From NCBI GenBank assembly GCA_002077065.1, contig NAJO01000010.1, positions 496,001-560,000 of the forward strand: DNA of 64,000 nucleotides, in the 5' to 3' direction. The notes beneath the pieces were generated by a model that saw only the letters and a list, made by a program, of their open reading frames with translations, searched no databases and was not told the DNA's origin. The DNA comes from Cryoendolithus antarcticus (Eukaryota; Ascomycota; Dothideomycetes; Cladosporiales; Cladosporiaceae). The stretch's first letter is position 1. The number at the start of each line of letters is the position of its first letter. Of this stretch, positions 1 through 11,000 are shown piece after piece. The position numbers were made by a program, and so were the translations under genes.

Positions 1-592
1 AGTGACGATGGAGGGATGTTATGCGTGGGATATATTAGGGGAATCCTAAAAGCTATTGTCATGGTGCTGGGACGAAGTGAGGTCTGTATTGAGTTCTGTG
101 CCTACATACGATCATGGTAACTGCGCTGATCGCAGTTGCCTCGTCCAACTTGACGCCGGAACGATCTCGACAGTACCTTATTTTGCACTGAACACGCTAG
201 GTCGCGCACTTGGATCAGACCTGGCGGGTGTTGCGATTGAACTGGTGTACTTTGCAGCAGCTGGGTATCCATGAGGAGCTGAAAGAGTGGTATGAATTCA
301 GCATTCGCTCAGCTTGCGTGACTTTTGCGTCTACTGACCTCTCCAGATTCGACTCCCCTCCCCTACGCTGCGGTACGTACACTCAGTACTGCGCACTTGT
401 CACTGCTCTACCCGTGAGAACAGATCGACGATCTCGATGCGTCTGCCGAGACTTGCACCTGTACCATGGCATGCTGCGAATTTGTGGCGCGTGTTCCTCG
501 TTCTCATGCTCGTCCTCGTCCTTCCGCATCTTGAGAAGCGCACGTTGTGCGGCCTCCGCCGCCCCGCGAACCCAAATTAACAGTGAAATCTC
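1..592. other. No gene recognised (left edge)
   Basis: Open frames here are short, overlap on both strands and have no recognisable protein character. The right part is probably the 3' untranslated region of the minus-strand SmF gene. I see no RNA gene or repeat. Confidence 0.5.
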
Positions 593-1248
593 TCATCCAG
601 ACATCTCAGCGTCTCCATTCGTCTTGCCCTGATTCTTCGCCGCTATCCAAAGCACATTGTTGCACCTGTGGTTCAACCGTCAGTATATCGCCCGAAATCA
701 CTGTGCCAGTATGCCTCGACTGCGTCTCTTTTTAATCCCATCGTCATCGCTCACTACAACGAGCGCTTCCTCCTTCACCGCGCCTTTCTTGCACGCATTG
801 CTCTCATACTAACTTCGTCCTGCGCTAGTGTGCCCAGCCACTGTCGCGGACTGATATCCTCTAAACCTCTCATGCCTGGTTCCCATGACAAACAGCGCTC
901 TGCCCGTGCCAGCTCCTTCCGAACCCCACAAGCCTGCCTCTCCGCGCGCCTGCACCGCCATGATCGCGAGACCAAGATCAACATACCTTATAAACACCAT
1001 CCCCAACCCTCCCTGATGCTTTCCCCCCACATACTCCTCCGCACCACTCAATTGCAGATTCATATAGCTGTCCACGCTGACAAGCTTTCCCGTGTACTCG
1101 GTCTCATTCCATTTCAATCGAATCGTCACGTCGTCGTTTATGAGGCTCTGGAGGAGGGGGCGAGGGTTGAGAGGAACAAACTGCGCGGTTCATTAGTATG
1201 GCTGCGTTCAAAGTGCCGAGAGAGAGTGGAAGATGCGCTTACACTCAT
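593..1248 (-). CDS. SMX3: Small nuclear ribonucleoprotein F (SmF), spliceosome core
   Basis: SmF is one of seven Sm proteins that form the ring around U1, U2, U4 and U5 snRNA in the nucleus. Three exons give 90 residues: 1243-1248 (only ATG AGT), 987-1180 and 593-665. Introns are 1181-1242 (GTAAGC, branch TACTAAT, ends GCAG) and 666-986 (GTATGT, ends ACAG). Sm1 motif residues are visible (RLKWNETEYTGKLVSVDSYM, then NLQLSGAEEY), followed by Sm2 (GMVFIR joined to CNNVLW, where the second intron splits the Arg codon). The length matches the family (about 85-90). The 321-nt second intron is unusually long for this window. The first coding exon is only six bases, so automated calls may miss the true start. 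Identity is secure from the Sm motifs; exon edges come from consensus and frame fit. Confidence 0.9.
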
Positions 1249-1744
1249 GATCGCGTGAACGGAGGATTCAAGTTGGTGGGATTGGCCAGCTGCGGAAGGT
1301 GCGCGGAGGGTTTCGCAGTCGCGGTGCAGAATATGGCCGATTTGAGGTTGTCGGAAGTACCCAAGGGACGATGTGCAAAGCCTTTCTATGTTGTTGAAGG
1401 AGTGGTACTGAAGCTCCCTGAGATCGCACATACGCCGGTCAAAAGTTCGACTGGTCCGTGCGGGTCAGAGAACAGGGTTGCACGTGATAGGCGAGGAAGC
1501 GATCATGGAAATGACAGAGCTGTGGTAGTCATGAGGCGGACTTTAGATCATGCTACGCTTCCTTCGCACATGAACGCGAACGCTACTACTGATATATCTA
1601 TGTTGTTCTCATGTACAACCCGCCCCAGCCGCTCTTTCGAGCAGCCAAGGAAAACGCCTCTCACACTCCACATAAGATGCAACCGGTCATGCTCTTCGTC
1701 GCACTTCCACTTCGCCTGATTGATCTCTTGCCTATTGTCGAACT
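1249..1744. promoter_or_regulatory. SmF upstream region / acl2 3' region
   Basis: This gap lies between the SmF start and the acl2 stop. Frames on both strands are short and unconvincing. It should hold the SmF promoter and the acl2 3' UTR; no specific site is claimed. Confidence 0.4.
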
Positions 1745-3311
1745 CTATCCGTCGAACTCCTTGATGCTGCTATCGTACTTGCCCGGTATAAGCGCCAACG
1801 GTACGATACCTGACACGTGCATCTCCGGCCCAAAGACGTGCATGTTCAGCCCCAGCTCTTGTCCGACGGACTTGATGTTTCGGAGGCCCTCTTGGTAGTT
1901 GGGTCCCGCACGACGGACCCAGATCTGAACCTTGTGCTCGATGAGTAGAGGGGCGACTTCGCGGAGCGCGCGGATCACGCCCTTGAAGGTGGAGGCGACC
2001 TGGTGAAACGTCAGTGATTGCGTCGTTTGTGTTTACTCGGTGACATGAGACTTACGTTGGTAAAGTTGGCGATACCGCCACCAATGAAGAGGATCTTGCC
2101 CTCAGGGTGCTGCTGAGCACGCAGCATGAGGTCAAGCACCGTACGGGCATAGTGGAACGTCTGCGTCTCAGTTGGCGCGCCAGAGTACTCGCCGTAGTTC
2201 GCCAGCTCGCTCGCAAAGCCCGCAGAGGCAATAGCATCAGCGTAGACGACCGAGGCACCGCCACCAGCCACAAGTGTCCAGACACGGCCCTGACCGTTGA
2301 GGATTGTCAATTTGAGCGATGCACCAGTCTTGGCGTCCATCTCTGCAATGTAAGCCTCCTCTTTGCTCATCTCACGGCCGAAAGGCGCGGGGAACTCCAT
2401 GGGTGGTCCGGCATCGATCTGCACCTTACCGTCCGAGACGACCGGCTTGCCGAGAGCACCCGGCGCGCGAGCAATAGCCCACTTCACACCGCACTCGAAC
2501 TCGGCAGTCTGATCGAGCTTCGCAGCAAGATCAAGGAAGTGCACCTCAGCACCTGTGGAGTCCTTGTTGGGAATCACGACCAAGGGGTTGATCTCGAGGT
2601 ATGTGAACTGCGAGTCGACGTAAACGGCGTAGAGGCGGGAGATGAAGTCGACGAGAACGTTGTGCACGCCCTTGGGGACTTTGCTGAGGAGTGACTTGGC
2701 GATCTCGTCGTTTGAGGGGTATTGCGAGAGGTCTACGGGGATGAGGAGTTTGGCTGCTTTCTCGTCGACGTCGCCGACGTCCACGCCGCCTTCGTGGTAG
2801 AAGAGGATCCAGTCGCCCTGTGTTGATTGTTAGTGTTGTACATAGCTTCAGCAGTTCAGCAAGCACTCACCTCGCGGACGGAGTTGATGTTGATGTAGTA
2901 CTCCGTCTCTTGAGGATGCGGCACGAATGGCTCCACGAGGAAGTTCCTTAGCCGGCCCTCCACATGCTCAACCTTCTGCACCTTGTTCGCACGCTCAGCC
3001 ACCCAGGCTTTCGCATCCGGCCATGTAGCGTTCAGCTTCAGCAGCCCGGACTTGCCTCGTCGCTTGATCAGCATGTCTGGCTTGGCGACGAATTTGGCTC
3101 CAGGTTGCAGGAGGAAGGGGAATGTAGCCTCTGCGCGGTCGAGTACGCCATTGATATCGTCGCCATCTTCGAATGTGATCGTGGCGAGCTTTGCTGGAGG
3201 GTTGTGCGTCGATTGTGCAGGTAGAGGCGTGGGCTTGATCACTGGGGCGCGGGTAAGGTGGTAGTTGAGGACTGCCTTTCCGTCGGCTTCAGAGATCGCT
3301 TTTGCGGACAT
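1745..3311 (-). CDS. acl2: ATP-citrate lyase subunit 2 (ATP-grasp / citrate-binding subunit)
   Basis: This is the smaller subunit of cytosolic ATP-citrate lyase (citrate + CoA + ATP to acetyl-CoA + oxaloacetate + ADP + Pi), the main source of acetyl-CoA for lipid and secondary metabolism. Exons are 2871-3311, 2056-2817 and 1745-1999, giving 485 residues, the usual length for split fungal enzymes. It corresponds to the N-terminal part of the animal fused protein. Exon 1 has the ATP-grasp start ([15 protein letters not shown]), exon 2 has the nucleotide-binding [18 protein letters not shown] and [11 protein letters not shown] segments and the citrate-binding [16 protein letters not shown] region, and exon 3 has the [15 protein letters not shown] tail. 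Introns start GTGAGT and GTAAGT. It is divergent from acl1 at 4922, so the two subunits are probably co-regulated. Confidence 0.96.
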
Positions 3312-4921
3312 TGTGGATTGTGGTGTGTTGGAGTTTCAAGGTGTGGTCTATGAGATATCTGTAAGCAATTCTGGTCTTACTTCGTTCAGACAATCGTTGT
3401 TGCAGCACTGTAGCAGCAGCTGGTGGGCGGTGAGAAAGCTAGCTGAGAGGATGGGATGCATGCTCACCTGTAGGCGGACTTGCTCGTTATGGCTCAATGA
3501 GAAGTGGAATGTGTCGCTCAAGTCTTTGCGAGAAAGGTCAGAATGTTGCAACGAATTCCCCTGATCTCAAGATCCTCAATTGCACAGCGCAGCGTCTCTC
3601 TCACGCAATCGGACGATGTTGGTGGTGACGGACTTTTTGTCGCGCTCGGACTTTTTGGCGTGCTTTCCCCGTGAAAGACCCAAAAATGGAAGACGCGACT
3701 CGGGGCTGCACTTACAAGGCTGAGCGATGGAAGGATCGTGTTGCTGGAAAGGAAGTCACAGCTGACAATTGGCAAGGCAAATGATGGACGAGTTCTGTTG
3801 CTATGGGACTCTGTGTATGTTGGAACCACGCGGTCAGGCTAGAGCATGCTGAAGTCAATGGCTCGTCCGTTGAAGGTACCAAACATCCCACCAGCGGTCA
3901 AGGGACTCCACCGACTCGGCGGCGCTCCGGTTGACGCGCACCAGCAGATGCATTGATATGCAGCCTAGTGCGCGTGGCTTCCGGCAGCGATCCCGTTGAG
4001 ACATTTGGATATTGATGAAGTGGAGGTAGATCTCTCGCTTGTCGGCTCTTGCATCGTACGATATATTGATGAAAGTTGTGGTTCTAGCATAGTGATAGGA
4101 TCTACTTCTCGTATGGTCTAATGTATGATCTGAACGCCGGTGGTATCTCTCGAGGTGAGACGTCTCAAAGCCACGCGATAGAATAAAAGTCTTGCCGGCG
4201 CGACTCGGTTCTTCTGCCGAGTCGATGAAGCCATCAAGATCCTCTCGTCGTCACAGCAGTAGGACACGTCCGGCCACGCGAGCAACACGATACATCCATG
4301 CGCACCTTCTCCAACGTATCGAGAAGCATCTGTCGTAACGGTCGTGCCCAGTCGAGCAATCATCATTTCGGGGTCTCACCAACGGATCTCCTCACGCACG
4401 TAAGATGATACGACGTCCATGGTGATACGCCGAGGCGACCATCTACATTCGTTCCGAAGATGCAAGAGCGTTTCTAGCGCCGGGAACCGAAGGAGACAAA
4501 AAAGCTGCAGGGGTCTGATCCGCCCGCAGCTCGGTGAGGTCAACGCGGTACCGAGTCGTTCGACCAGTTGACCGACTTTCGTGGGAAAGCTCCAGTCTTG
4601 CACTTCTACGGATCAACTGTTGTTCAGCATCTCGCTCCTGCGTTCGCACTTGCTTTCCGCAACTACATCGATCTTTCCTGTAAGTGTTCGCCGTGTGTTG
4701 GAAACTGCGATCCTTTGGGGCTCAACTTCTCAGCCGGGGAAGCTGCGAGCCAAATTTAGCGCGAACGGACATCCACCAGTATTTTGCGACAGCTGCGAGG
4801 GTTGTCGGAACATTAGCACGCTTGAGAACCCAGAGACAATTTGCTCCAGATCTGACAAGAGTGATTGTGCAGAACTGCAACAAACTCCCTAACCCTCGAA
4901 GTGAACCGCACAACCATCATC
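3312..4921. promoter_or_regulatory. Divergent acl2/acl1 promoter region
   Basis: This 1.6-kb region separates the starts of the two ATP-citrate lyase subunit genes and has no convincing coding frame. The plus strand has GTAAGTG at 4680 and a CCCTAAC followed by AAG near 4890-4903, which could be a 5' UTR intron of acl1. On the minus strand a CAG/GTGAGC near 3472 could be the same for acl2. Both are only suggestions. Shared control of the two subunits is inferred from the arrangement. Confidence 0.6.
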
Positions 4922-7104
4922 ATGGCTCCGTCCGCCGTGCCCAATGGCACTTCCAACGGCACGAATGGCACCAAAGCGACAGCGAACGGTGACTCTGGCT
5001 TGTCTGCCAACGACAACATCACACGCTTTGCACCTCCCAGCAGAGCACTAAGCCCACAGTCTGAGAGCGCTCTCTATCACCCCAAGACAAGATGTTTCGT
5101 CTAGTAAGCTAACCTTCGAACAATGAGATGGCGGCGAGATCAGTGGCTAACAGGACCAACAGCGGAATGCAGACCAAGGCAGTCCAGGGCATGCTCGATT
5201 TCGACTTCATCTGCAAGCGCAAGCAGCCTTCAGTGGCCGGCATCATCTACACATTCGGTGGCCAGTTCGTCAGCAAGATGTGAGTACAGAATTGCATGAT
5301 GACCACGGTGCAACACTGATATGAAGCAGGTACTGGGGAACGACCGAGACTCTCCTCCCCGTCTACCAATCACCAGAGCAGGCTATGGCCAAGCACCCCG
5401 ACGTGGACTGCGTTGTCAACTTTGCCTCTTCCCGCTCAGTCTACACCTCCACAATGGAGCTCCTAACATACCCCCAAATCAAGTCGATTGCCATCATCGC
5501 AGAGGGTGTGCCCGAGCGACGTGCCCGTGAGATCCTCCACGCAGCGAAGAAGAAGGGCGTTACAATTATCGGCCCTGCCACCGTCGGTGGCATCAAGCCC
5601 GGAGCTTTCAAGATCGGCAACACTGGTGGCATGATGGACAACATTGTAGCCTCGAAGCTCTACCGCAAGGGTTCCGTCGGCTACGTCTCCAAGTCCGGCG
5701 GTATGTCGAACGAGCTGAACAACATCATTGCACAGACTACGGACGGTGTCTACGAGGGTGTGGCTATTGGTGGTGACAGATACCCCGGCACAACCTTCAT
5801 CGACCACATGCTCCGATACCAGGCCGATCCCGACTGCAAGATTCTCGTCTTGCTCGGTGAGGTTGGTGGTATTGAGGAGTACCGCGTCATCGAGGCTGTC
5901 AAGAGCGGCGAGATCACCAAGCCCATCGTGGCCTGGGCTATTGGCACAGTCGCAAGCATGCTCAAGACTGAGGTGCAATTCGGCCACGCCGGTTCGTTCG
6001 CCAACTCCCAGCTCGAGACTGCCGCGATGAAGAACAAGACCATGCGTGACGCTGGCTTCTACGTTCCTCAGACCTTCGAAGAGCTCCCAGCCGAGCTCTC
6101 CAAAGTCTACCAAGACCTCCTCAAGAAGGGCAGCATCAAGCCCAGCCCAGAGCCAGCGGTTCCCAAGATCCCAGTCGACTACGCCTGGGCTCAAGAGCTC
6201 GGTCTCATTCGCAAGCCAGCTGCCTTCATCTCCACCATCTCCGACGACCGTGGCCAAGAGCTTCTCTACGCCGGCATGCCGATCTCAGACGTCTTCAAGG
6301 ACAACATCGGTATTGGTGGTGTCATGTCGCTGCTGTGGTTCCGTCGTCGCTTGCCAGAGTACGCCGGTCGCTTCCTCGAGATGGTCCTCATGCTCACCGC
6401 CGATCACGGCCCAGCCGTGTCCGGTGCCATGAACACCATCATCACCACCCGTGCCGGCAAGGACTTGATCTCCGCTCTCGTCTCCGGTCTTCTCACTATC
6501 GGCTCTCGCTTTGGTGGTGCGCTCGATGGCGCCGCCGAGGAGTTCACCCGCGCATACGACAAGGGTCTCAGCCCGCGTGACTTCGTTGACACGATGCGCA
6601 AGGAGAACAAGCTCAGTATGTTGCCCTGCACCATCCTATCTCACTATATCCACTAACAATACCTCAGTTCCCGGCATCGGCCACCGCGTCAAGTCCCGCA
6701 ACAACCCCGACCTCCGCGTCTCCCTCGTGAAAGAATTTTGCAAAGCCCAATTCCCCGCCGGCTCCACCAAGCTCCTCGACTACGCCATCGCCGTCGAGAC
6801 CGTCACCACTTCCAAGAAAGACAACCTTATCCTCAACGTCGACGGCTGCGTAGCTGTCTGCTTCGTCGACCTGATGCGGAATTGCGGCGCTTTCAGCGCT
6901 GAGGAGGCAGAGGACTACCTCAAGATGGGCGTACTCAATGGTCTCTTCGTGCTCGGTCGCAGTATCGGGTTGATTGCTCATTTCTTGGACCAGAAGAGAC
7001 TGAGGACTGGACTGTACAGGCATCCTTGGGATGATATTACTTACCTTCTGCCGGAGTTGAGTAAGGGATCAGCTGGCGAGGGCAGAGTTGAGGTGAACGT
7101 TTAG
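4922..7104 (+). CDS. acl1: ATP-citrate lyase subunit 1 (CoA-ligase / citrate synthase-like subunit)
   Basis: This is the catalytic partner of acl2 and carries the succinyl-CoA-ligase-like and citrate-synthase-like domains. Exons are 4922-5103, 5163-5279, 5330-6615 and 6668-7104, giving 673 residues, the expected length for the fungal large subunit. Recognisable stretches are [20 protein letters not shown] across intron 1, the phosphohistidine loop QFGHAGS (about residue 355), [20 protein letters not shown] and the citrate-synthase-like [10 protein letters not shown] across intron 3. The introns begin GTAAGC, GTGAGT and GTATGT and are 49-59 nt long. The start ATG sits in CATCATGGCT and opens a low-complexity Asn/Gly/Thr leader typical of fungal orthologues. 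Confidence 0.96.
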
Positions 7105-8021
7105 GGAGTTGTAAAGCTAGCGAATGGGGATGGTTGGCGTTCTGAGAGAAGGCATGGGCGGTGTTCATATGATGGCATTGCTAGTAATGTCGAGGCTTGT
7201 CGATGCTATGGTCCTGGTAGTGGACCTTTGGGCATCGATAGCTTCTTGTTGTAGACTTTAACGCATACACTGCTACATTGAAACGTGTCCAGACTGTCAC
7301 TCTCTCGGCACCTGATGCCTCTTGCGTCTGATCTCAATGGTGGCAAGTCCTGCAGCCCTGCCGAGAAGGCAAAAGGTAGCCTTCGAGCTCGTGGGCACAT
7401 TCACTGATGGTCGGCACGCGATGACGATATGAACGAACCACGCGAGGGTCGCTCGCGGTCGACACTACGACTGCATGTTGCACTACGGTAACGAATCGCT
7501 GCTACTGCTTCACCGGACAGCCTTTGGACGAGCATGCTTCACTCTCACCGACAGCATTGTACGCGGCGCTACACATGTTATCGTTTGTCATTCACGCGGA
7601 ATTGCGCAGCGGTCCACTTCGTTTGTCACCCGCGTGATTGGGAATAGATCAGGAGACGAGGACGCGATATATGTGTGCAGCTTTTTGTACAGTACTACTA
7701 GACTATGTTACACTATCAACGCACGCTCCGATTTCGTGCACACAAGGAGACGCCGTTGCAAGAGCAAGGTAAATACGCTTCGACTCCTGGGTATCCTCGC
7801 CATCAGCGACCAGCAAGTAATCAGCTTTCGCAACCCAAGACTAAATTCAACCCCCTTTACTCCACTCGGTCCCCTCGCTCCCTTCGGCCCCCTTGTCTAG
7901 ACCTCCTGCCCCAGCTCTCAAACTCCACCTCCAGGACATCCCGCCAGCACATCTCACACACCATACCCTTCCTCCCCTTTCTATTTGCCCATTTCTTCAA
8001 AGATGCGTCAATCTGGTTTCT
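7105..8021. other. No gene recognised (acl1 and kinesin 3' ends face each other)
   Basis: This convergent intergenic region lies between the acl1 stop and the kinesin stop. Plus-strand frames at about 7475-7900 and 7705-8025 lack domain character. The stretch 7850-7990 is C/T-rich on the plus strand. It presumably holds two 3' UTRs. Confidence 0.5.
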
Positions 8022-11000
8022 CTAAAAGCAGTTCAAGGCCCCCTTCTTCTTCCCCCTCTTCTCATTCAATTCCATCATCCTCTGCTCCAGTGCCTGTCGA
8101 GCCCGTTCAGCACGAACGCGCATTTCCCGCTCCTCTTCCACGGCTTGTAGACTAGCCCTCGTGCTCGTCTCACGTCTCCTGTAACCAGCCATCTCGTCCT
8201 CCAGCGCGCTGCACTTCCGCTTCCAAGCTTCGCTATCGGCCTTGGTTCGATTGGCAGACGTCTCGAGATCTACGAGCGCTTCTTCGAGGGTCGCGGTGAG
8301 TTGCTTTTCAGCGAACAAGTGCTTCTCGATCGTGCGGATACGGGAGTCTTGCTCCTCTAGCTGTTGCGACAATGCGGGCGCGACGTCTTTGGAGGCGTGG
8401 CGGCTGCCTGGTGGGGAGGCGGTAGGGACCGGCGAGGTGGCGCGCTCGAAGGAGGGCATGGCTGTGAGGCCTGGTAGAGGCGGAAGAGGGATTGAGGGTG
8501 GTGGTGTAGGGAGGGCCGAGGGTGTCGATTTGCGGACGGCGGATTGTTGGGACGGCGATCGCGCCAGGGCTATGGCGGCTGCTTCGGGAGAGAGAGACTC
8601 GCGGTTGAAGTTGATGGAGCCGCGGTCGGAGTTGGTGGACTGGCGGTGGGTGGAGGTTAATTGTTGCTGTGGTGTCACTGTTAGCATTGTTCCTTCGCCA
8701 TCAGAGTAATGAGGATCAATACGAACCTCCAACATCGCATTCCGCAACCTCAACTCCTCAACCTCCCGTTCCATTTCCTGTCTCACCTGCACCGCAGCAC
8801 CCTCCATCCTGCTCAACCGATGGTTCGTCGCTCTGTGGGAGTCGAAATTGCTGTTCAGCTGCTCCTCCAGCTCATCGACCAATCGACTGCTCTTCCGCTC
8901 CTTCTCAGTCATCTTCCCTAGATTAATTTTGGCCTCCTCAAGGCCCATCTTCAGTTCCCCGACCTGACTTTCGAAAGCTGTAGACTTCGCGAGCGAGGAT
9001 TGCAGCTCCTCTTGCACGAGCTTGAGGTCATTGGTCGTCTTGGTGTGGCGGGAGTGGAGTTCCTTCCCCTCGTCGACAAGCCCCTCGATCTGCGAGCGCA
9101 ATTTGGTAGCATTTGTCTGCGTCCCCAGTGCAGCGGCAGCGGCAGCAAGTAGAGCTGTATGCTCCCCTTGTAATGCCACGAGCTCGCCTTGTAGCTTAGT
9201 CCTGGCACCCTCGTGCTCACGCTCTAGCACTTCAAACCTCTCCCTCGAGATCTTCTCGCTCGTGTCCATGCCGCCTTTCAACTGATCCAGTTCCTTCGAG
9301 TGGGACGACTGCAGAGTCTCCAGGCTCTCTTGGTGGATCGTGATGGCGCTCTTGTGGACTTGCAGTTGGTTCTCCAGATTCGACACGAGATCCTTATGAG
9401 TCTTGAGTTCCTTCTGCGTGAGCTCGCGGGACTGGCCGTCCTCTTCTACCTGCGCTAGAATTTTGGCGTAAGCTTGCTCAAGTTGTTGCAGCTTCGTGAC
9501 ATGGTTGTTTGCCGTAGTCTTGTAGTCTTCCACTTCACGCTGCAGCGTGCTGACAACCGTCTTGTGCTGCTCACGCTCTTCGTCTGAGACCGGCGCAATA
9601 TTGTCTTTGGAAATGCCCAGTCCGCGTGGTGCAGCCGAGTGTCCGCCACTGGATGGCATCGAGCGCTGCATGTCAGTGATAGTGTTGAGCAGCTTCGCCT
9701 CCGAAGCCTGCATGCTCGCCATGGCGCTCTGATGCTTAGTTTCCCAAGCGGCGAGCTCACTCTGCAATCGTGCGACGTCCGCTCCATTGCCAGCAGCGCC
9801 ACCAACGCTCCGCTCCAGTGCTGGTGTCTCGGGAAAGTAACCCGGCATCCCACTATTACCTTGAATGCCGCGTTGATGCTCGTTCAGACTCCCCTTCAGC
9901 TCCTCGACCTGCCCCAGTAGCTCCCTCTCCCTACCGGCATGCTGCTCATGCAACCCGCGAATCTGCCTCTCGCTCTCGAGTAGCTGCTCGCGCATCTGCC
10001 CGACAACGCTGAAGTCCATGCCGCCGGCACTGGCCTTCAAGCTCGTCCTCTCCCTCGTCAAGCCAGCGATGAGAGTCTGCTTCCCCTCCATCTCTCTCTT
10101 GACAGCCACAAGCTCAGACTCGAGTGCATGCACCCTCTCACTCCGGCCATGAAGCTCAGTCATGACGGCATTGAGGTTCAGCTCGAAGGACTGCAGCGTA
10201 TCGGGGGACTTGTCGAAGTGGTCTAGCGCTATGTTCTTGAGAGAAGCGAAGCCGCGGGACGCGCGATCATTACCCATGAGATCCTCACTCTTTCGCCTCA
10301 GGACCGGTTTGGTGAAGCCAGGCGACGAGAGGGCGGGAGAGATCGGGCGGCCCAGAGAGGGCGACAGAGGGCGATTGTAGGCGTGGCTTCGCTGGACTTC
10401 GGTGCGCAGATCTTCCATATGCTCCAGCGTAGCGCGATGCTCATCCTCCAGCTCGCGATGTCTTTGCTGCAACGTCGACAGCGCCGACTGCTTCTCCCCA
10501 TGCAGCTGTCTCAGCATAGCAATCTCGCTCCCTTCCAAGTCACTCGCATCCTCTGGCAACGGCACCGTAGCAGCATCGTCTTGCACGGCGATCTCATCTT
10601 GCACTCCCATCATACTCGAGCCTTCAGACGCGCTACGATCGATGGTTTTCTCCTCCCGTGCCGCGCCCGACGTAGTAGCGCTCTGATGCCCAAGCGATGG
10701 CAGCTCCCGCGACAACGACTGCGAGGATGAGGGCGGCTTGCCTCCATTTCCTCCCATCCCCGCCGACGCTAAAAAAGCTTCAGACTCCGGGCGACTGGCC
10801 TGCGGTGTCGCTTTGTCGTACTCGAGCTTCGCTAGCGTCTCGAGCGCGGTCTGGTACTTCTCGTGCAGGTTGTGGTAGTCAGTCAGCGTGCTCTCCTGCT
10901 CTGATCGCAGATCGAAGAGCTCTTGCGTGAGATTCTCCAGCTTGTCGGCCATGAAATCGTCCTGCGTCGGCGAGCGAAGATGCGTTGGTGCGTGGTTCGC

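Noticed and set aside
666..986. Box C/D snoRNA in SmF intron 2
   Set aside because: On the minus strand a GCGATGA-like C box and a CTGA D box occur about 65 nt apart, but the C box is imperfect and no terminal stem pairs, so evidence is too weak.
5463..6257. Long minus-strand frame opposite acl1
   Set aside because: It is the mirror of the strongly conserved acl1 coding sequence and shares its codon periodicity.
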